From the NCBI GenBank assembly GCA_043777815.1, contig JAYWHH010000002.1, positions 38,406-102,405 of the forward strand: 64,000 nt of DNA, given 5' to 3'. Shown piece by piece: positions 56,488-64,000 of this stretch. Under the pieces are notes generated by a model. That model was given only the letters and a program-made list of their open reading frames with translations, did no database searches and was not told where the DNA came from. Every line of letters starts with the position of its first letter. The stretch's first letter is position 1. Origin of the DNA: JAXMDS01 sp043777815 (GTDB lineage: Bacteria > Pseudomonadota > Alphaproteobacteria > Rickettsiales > Rickettsiaceae). Made by a program: the position numbers and the translations under genes.

Positions 56488-57171
56488 ATGTCTTATAATT
56501 TAACAATTGATACTTCGTCGGAATATTTCTCGGCAACACTTAGTGTATCTGAAACTATTCACGGGTATATCAAATCGGACAAGACCAACAGTCATTCAGA
56601 GTCTGGTCCTGAGCTTTTATTAGAATTGTTAAAAAAGCATAATTTAAAAACAAGTGATATTGACGTTGTTTCAATCATGATTGGACCTGGTAGCAATACT
56701 GGTATTAGAGTTGGAATTAGTATAGTTGGAGCCTTAAAAATCGAAAATCCTCATTTAAGAATAGTAAAATTATCTGGTATGGATTTAATTTTTTGCGCAG
56801 TAAAAAAACAAGTAGAGAATTTTGATTATATTATCAATCTTTCGCATATGACATTTGATAAATGTCACGTTGAAATAGTAGACAAAACAAATAATCAGAT
56901 TATTTCTCCTAAAATTTTAAAATACCTTGAAATAGAACCCTGGCTAAATGATTTATCAGACCAGATGATAGATTTTTCTACTGGAATTAAAGTAATTACC
57001 GGTTCTGGGGCTAATAAAAACTTTCAGTTAGTGTCAGAAATTAAATTAAATGCCTGTTTTAAGGTGCTATCTTACAGAACTGACGCCAGAAAAATGATTA
57101 GACCAATGCGAATTAAGATAAAAAATAAAATTTTTAATGAAGTTTCTGAGCTTCTGCCAGTATCAATTTAA
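56488..57171 (+). CDS. tsaB: tRNA threonylcarbamoyladenosine biosynthesis protein TsaB
   Basis: TsaB partners TsaD and TsaE to make t6A37 in tRNA. 227 residues, usual length. ASKHA fold start NLTIDTSSEYFSATLSVSET (about 4-23), SHSESGPELLLELLKKHNLK (about 36-55), and the signature VSIMIGPGSNTGIRVGIS (about 62-79), where GPGSFTG is usual, so Phe is replaced by Asn. The C-terminal half is more diverged. Correct overall pattern. Confidence 0.9.
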   Translation: MSYNLTIDTSSEYFSATLSVSETIHGYIKSDKTNSHSESGPELLLELLKKHNLKTSDIDVVSIMIGPGSNTGIRVGISIVGALKIENPHLRIVKLSGMDLIFCAVKKQVENFDYIINLSHMTFDKCHVEIVDKTNNQIISPKILKYLEIEPWLNDLSDQMIDFSTGIKVITGSGANKNFQLVSEIKLNACFKVLSYRTDARKMIRPMRIKIKNKIFNEVSELLPVSI

Positions 57172-57295
57172 AATAAAATTTCACTGTATTAATCTATCTA
57201 AACTATTTTTTAATAGGTAAAATCAATATTTTTTTCTCCATATAACATTGTTTTTAGAATATAAAGCATTTAACATATATATTTAATATATTTAA

Positions 57296-57545
57296 ACTCA
57301 GGGTCAAATCATATATTTTTGAAATTTTCAAACTAATTTAGGACTTTGATTTATAATCAAAATCTTTTAAATCATGGGTTTTTTAAAATTTTCAAGCTAA
57401 CTTATGGACTTGATTTAGAATCAAAATCTTTTAAATCATACATTTTTAAAACTTTCAAGCTAACTTATAGCCTTGATTTATAATCAAAATCTTTTTATAG
57501 CAAATTTAGAACTTTAATATAAAATTAAAATCTTGTTGTAGCAAG
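57296..57545. repeat. ~60-bp tandem repeat upstream of the 23S rRNA gene
   Basis: Four diverged copies of a unit containing ttataatcaaaatcttttaa followed by atcatg/atacat, ttttaaa, attttcaagctaacttatgg and acttgattta. The first two copies are closest. There is no coding sequence. The remainder of 57172-57750 is AT-rich. Confidence 0.88.
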
Positions 57546-57756
57546 TCCAAATTAACTCTTTTTGTTACTAATTTTATATAGAATTCCTCTAATCATGTAC
57601 TTTTTTAAAAAAACATACCTAGTTTTTTAAGTCAAGTAAGTCTTTTTAATACTAATTTTTCATAAATTTAAAATTTTTTTTTGTTTTTTTCCTAGGAAAA
57701 AGCTGCGAATTTTATTAGTAAATGTTTGTTACAGAAAATTTTTTTCTATTACATAG

Positions 57757-57784
57757 TTGACTAAGGTAAAAGTTGTGATATACT
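57757..57784 (+). promoter_or_regulatory. Sigma-70-type promoter of the 23S rRNA gene
   Basis: TTGACT (57757-57762), a 16-base spacer and TATACT (57779-57784): five of six consensus matches in each box and near-ideal spacing. It predicts a start near 57791, about 110 bases before the mature 23S end. An independent promoter fits a 23S gene separated from 16S. Confidence 0.75.
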
Positions 57785-57899
57785 ACTTACATAAGCTGTT
57801 TATTAGTAGTTAACAAATAGATCTCAACAAATAAAAAAAATTTAATTTCGTAAATCTAGAGTAAGTGAAAAATTTACTCTGTATGCAATTAAATTAGTG

Positions 57900-60640
<2,741 letters not shown>

Positions 60641-60660
60641 ATTTTTTACCAAATGAATTT

Positions 60661-60707
60661 TAGATCTCCTTTTTTATCTTTGTGAGATGTTGTTTTTTGA
60701 AGATCTA
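60661..60707 (+). terminator. Inverted repeat after 23S rRNA
   Basis: tagatct (60661-60667) pairs exactly with agatcta (60701-60707); inside it a small stem (atct/agat near 60676-60688) is followed by gttgttttttg. It could act as terminator or processing site for the rRNA transcript. Weak evidence. Confidence 0.35.
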
Positions 60708-60820
60708 TTGTAAGGAATTGACAATTATTTTGTATTAAGCGGTTCGAACCCGTTATATCATGACTAGAGCGAAAAGTGTTACCCTTTTGTGCTTGAGAGT
60801 CTGTTTTTTTTAGTAAAATT

Positions 60821-61378
60821 ATGAAAAATAAGTTGAATACATTATTATTCAAAAGCATTATTAGTTCTGAATTTTTGATTCTTTCAGGTACGTCTCGAAA
60901 ATCCCGTCAAAAGTCAACTAGAATGATTTCAAATCGGTCTGAGATCAAGTCAGAATTAGGGCTTGATCTATTTGAGCTTGTTAAAAGCATCAAACAGTTC
61001 GTTAGAGTTTTACAATTCTTAAAAAAAAATTGCAAGGGAGAGCTTATTATTTGTAGCTCTAATATAGATACCTTAGAACTGCTAAATTTGTATAGGAGTG
61101 AATTTACAGGATTTAAGCGCGTAAGGACCGCGCTTGATTGTAAAAGAAGTTTTGGTCATAGTTCGAGACGCCGAAGTCTGCTTTTATTAGAAGATTCTCT
61201 AAGCAATCAAGCAACTTTAAGCAAACTTTTTGATGAGAAAATTCTTTTAATTAATAAGTTGAATTCCGTTTTGGAAGTTCAAAATCATAGTACATACAAA
61301 ATATTTAACGACGTGACTAATTTTAAGAAATTAGCTTTTTTGGCGTGTTTGATTGAATCCGTTTTATCGCGTAATTAG
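60821..61378 (+). CDS. Unknown protein; weak resemblance to organelle-type uS2
   Basis: 185 residues, basic, Ser/Leu/Lys-rich, ATG start 180 bases past the 23S gene. Its codon and base composition is richer in G+C and CpG than the other genes here. Two stretches loosely follow ribosomal protein uS2: DLFELVKSIKQFVRVLQFLK with GELIICSSNIDTLELL (about 50-85), where uS2 has a helix then KILFVGTK, and KIFNDVTNFKKLAFLACLIE (about 160-179), where uS2 has YPIPGNDD-type sequence and a helix. The uS2 hallmarks HFGH and the conserved Trp are missing. So this is either a very diverged uS2, as in mitochondria, or an unrelated protein. It may also be an ORF by chance, although 185 codons is long for a tract so full of stops. 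Confidence 0.4.
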   Translation: MKNKLNTLLFKSIISSEFLILSGTSRKSRQKSTRMISNRSEIKSELGLDLFELVKSIKQFVRVLQFLKKNCKGELIICSSNIDTLELLNLYRSEFTGFKRVRTALDCKRSFGHSSRRRSLLLLEDSLSNQATLSKLFDEKILLINKLNSVLEVQNHSTYKIFNDVTNFKKLAFLACLIESVLSRN

Positions 61379-64000
61379 AACTTGTTTGTTTGTAACCGTA
61401 CTCGTTGAGATTAAGTACTTTTTAGTTCAAAAGATTTGATACTTTCCGTCGAGGGCTTTTCCCGTGAAGCCATAACAGCGTCAAAACGCAAGAGTCTAAG
61501 TCATACCTCACATTCCAGTTTCTAAAAATTTACCTTTTGTACCTTTATTAATAAACTTGGGTTAGCCGTTAGAAATAGAAGTTGTAAGTCGATACGCATA
61601 TGCATACTTTTCGGGTTTGAAAAGTAGTGGGCTTTTTTGATAAAGTTACAGCTGCATTTAAATTCGAATGTTAATCTTTTTGCTAACTCAACGGGGGTAG
61701 TGCCGGGAAAGCGACAATCACTGTTACCTATATTGAGGCTGTGTAGTTTTTTACACTTAGGATTCTAGGTAAATTCTTTTTTCATTTGGTACGCATTTAG
61801 TAATAATGCGCACAAACTGCTTTTTTTTGACATGTCTTACACTATTTGCGCATTACGCTTTTTTTAAGACGTATAAGTAGCTTTGAATGCGCATGTAAGA
61901 AAAAAAAGTCGCAAAAGGAAACTAGACACGCGCTTTGCTTTTAGGTTTGTATTGGTTAGTTTAAATATAGTATATCAACATTGATCTTAATATTTATGGT
62001 CGATAGAGAACATTACGTGATCTCGCACGACTTCCACTGGAGCGTCATAAGAGCAACAGTTATAATTCCTGTTGATAGAAAATGTTTATAGAGCGGAGCA
62101 AGTTACGCCTTGATTCCTTTAGACTTATGACTAGCTACAGAATATAATTTATTACAGGATTAGAAGCATGAATTTCAACTGAGTACCTGCAGTTTTCAGT
62201 AAGCAGACTCAGTACTTTTCAAAGGTTAAAAACAATCGGTGAGGACCAGATCAGAGAAGTTGTTGTGGTAAATGTAATCCGGTACAATGAAGTTTCAAAG
62301 CTAACGTTATAGGATTAACTCTCTTGAGGTATTTTTTTATACTTCTTTCAAATTATTCAAACAGTTAATTCCACTTTTCAATTTGTATCTGACATCTGTC
62401 CTAATCGTCTTGTTCTTGATCGTGCATTTCCTTGGCATAAACAAAAAATCTTTCTATGGAGAATTTTTAAGAAGACTGTTCGCAACATGAGTATGAAAAT
62501 GACTAGTCTCTCGAAAAAGATTTTTACTAAAAAATGCTTTCTTTGGACCATCAATGCGCGTTTTTTTTTAGCAGCATTAACTTAATATTGTGAGGGTCGT
62601 TCGAACAATGTCTAGGTCTTTGTCAACGTGGACGAAGTTAGGCATGGAAACAGCCCATTTTCCTTGGCGAGTGTAAGCGGAGCTAAAACGTCTTTAAGTT
62701 GAACTGTTGCGGCATCTTACAAACATTTTTTAATAGTCTAGAACATGTAAATATCACTGTATAAGTTGGGTAAGGCTTTTGGTCAAAATATCAAGCAAGC
62801 ACAGAGCATGAGCTGTTTGGCTTACCTAGTGGCGTAACTTTTGCTTAAATGTAGACGCTTCGAGGCAGAAAGGACTGGTTATGCTCAAGTTTTTTTAAGG
62901 GTACAAAGTGAGCTAATTTATCGATCTTCATATTCATTGTTTGTTAGTGCTCGCAGGTGACTTAAGCTCAAATTGAAATCATTGGAAGTTCACTTTGAGA
63001 CGAAAGAAGAGATCCCAAACAAGAGCTCCATAGATTGATTCAGTTTTTACGCCGTCCATTTAATTAATTAAGAGATTGTGATAGAGTGCGAATCACTATG
63101 TTTATCCTTGATAGTGCGCATTTGTTTAAATGAATTACTTTGATATCCCTTTACTACTTTAACTCAATGTCCACTCAAAATACACAGATAGAAGCGTTTC
63201 AGTGACGAAGGCAAATATATTAAGCCCCTTCATCCTCTAAGACGGAGTGGTTTTTACGTAGACTCAAAAAGTTGTCGGTAGGTTTAATAAATGGCAACTA
63301 ATTGTGCCTTCCCCGTTAAGACCGCACGTACGAATAACGACTTTCTTATTTTGCTTGTTTATAGAGCATTGTCTAATGAAGAGACGAGTTGAAACTACTG
63401 ATTTGCTAACGTGGCCGCTTATGCTTTTTCGGATGATCTTTTTTGCAACGTAAAAGCTTGAAACATTCGTGTGATCTAAAAGCTCGTTTTGTCTAACATT
63501 TAAATCAAATCATTACACAAGGTAAAGTGGTCCTTCTACCTAGACAGGCCTTTCTTTTTTATAACAAAGTGAAGAAAGGATTGACTAGGTTTGAAAATAG
63601 TGATGTGACGATCCTAGCTAAATTGCTTTTCTCGATTCAAGTACTTCCTGTTTAGTTAATAGCTTGATTCACAAATTATCTTTTTTGTCTACTGCTCGCA
63701 CGGATGAATAACTACAAGAGGCATCCTGTACGTGTTCACAGATGAGACACTATGTACTCTTGTAATAGAGTTTGAATATCCTGGAGTCATAAGAAGTACT
63801 AGAATACAGCCTGTTATTGATGAAAATCCCAATATCCTTTTAAACTTTACAGAGAGCTTTCGTGTGAGGGCTGTTTTAGGTAGTTGTTTTTAATTCTTTA
63901 TAAGGAAAGTACCATTAAACACCTGTCAAGGGATCGACAAAAGTCTATGCTGATTAATAGCATGAATTTTATTTTCAAAACGTATCTACACTTATTAAAA
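61379..64000. other. 2.6-kb tract without recognisable genes and of distinct composition
   Basis: No ORF of 60 codons or more on either strand, and in the first 300 bases all three plus frames already contain TAA or TAG, so reading TGA as Trp does not help. G+C is about 37% in lines I counted, against about 20-33% elsewhere, and CpG is frequent, unlike normal AT-rich spacers. Many short hairpins are visible, e.g. acctag/ctaggt enclosing cctttctt/aagaaagg (about 63537-63592), gcatacttttc-gggttt-gaaaagt (about 61602-61627) and caacag/cctgttg (about 62053-62073). T-runs of 6-8 are common. No match to 5S, tmRNA, RNase P, SRP RNA, or group I/II introns was seen. Confidence 0.7.

Noticed and set aside
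60738..60758. tRNA T-arm-like segment agcgg-ttcgaac-ccgtt
   Set aside because: No matching acceptor or anticodon arm is found upstream or downstream at the right distances, so it is not a tRNA by eye.
60646..60858. Minus-strand frame of 70 codons after the 23S gene
   Set aside because: Low-quality sequence without domain, overlapping both the 23S end and the start of the plus-strand ORF; no support.
62630..62690. Possible SRP RNA (ggcatggaaacagccc)
   Set aside because: The conserved GGTCCGGAAGGAAGCAGC-type apical loop is absent; only a short chance similarity.
61379..64000. Coding sequence under a genetic code with TGA as Trp
   Set aside because: TAA or TAG occurs in all three plus frames within the first 300 bases, and TTA/CTA is frequent on the plus strand, which closes minus frames. 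No long frame would result.

Overview
The window is a 64 kb piece of an AT-rich, gene-poor alphaproteobacterial genome that looks like a member of the Rickettsiales. This placement rests on several things seen here: a partial VirB6/TrbL subunit of a type IV secretion system, a MipZ division ATPase, split operons (secE-nusG without the usual rpl/rpo genes, atpB-atpE without the b subunit, atpG alone), a 23S rRNA gene with no 16S upstream, and many Lys/Asn-rich proteins without recognisable relatives. murE, dapE and pal indicate that a diaminopimelate-type peptidoglycan and an outer-membrane anchor are kept. I cannot name the genus or host from the sequence.

Layout. 0-3.3 kb: 3' part of a virB6-like gene followed by about 1.1 kb of tandem repeats. 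3.3-18 kb: housekeeping block (rpsA, secE, nusG, lepA, tig, tRNA-Leu, dapE, rpmH, rnpA, dprA, cysteine desulfurase) with one unknown secreted- or effector-like gene. 18-28.4 kb: pal, an enlarged murE, an unknown gene with an internal duplication, rpsM, mnmA, bcp and a cation efflux pump. 28.6-40 kb: accessory zone with two related unknown proteins, a low-complexity protein, and a gene-transfer-agent (GTA) remnant made of a 1,935-residue baseplate 'megatron' homologue, an unknown overlapping gene and a GTA-type three-TM holin. 40-48 kb: dnaB, a 2-Cys peroxiredoxin, a cupredoxin-like protein and a three-member family of secreted proteins, one with a frameshifted signal peptide. 48-57.2 kb: oligopeptidase B-like enzyme, tRNA adenosine deaminase, atpG, a TolC-like protein, atpB-atpE, mipZ and tsaB. 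57.9-60.6 kb: 23S rRNA. 60.6-64 kb: a 3.3 kb tract of different composition (about 37% G+C in lines I counted, CpG-rich) that holds only one divergent ORF and no recognisable RNA or protein gene.

The strongest overall pattern is repeat growth. After at least ten unrelated genes on both strands, the last few dozen to about 130 bases of the coding sequence, including the stop codon, recur one or more times just downstream, in various stages of decay (rpsA, lepA, murE, the 22.2 kb gene, mnmA, the GTA holin, dnaB, two secreted-family genes, atpG, probably virB6 and dprA). The same process seems to act in frame inside proteins (MurE, MnmA, the GTA megatron, the cupredoxin-like protein). Active intergenic tandem repeats are known from Ehrlichia ruminantium; here the link to gene 3' ends is unusually clear. 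The second main puzzle is the orphan tract after the 23S gene, and the third is the GTA megatron-holin pair inflated with low-complexity repeats.
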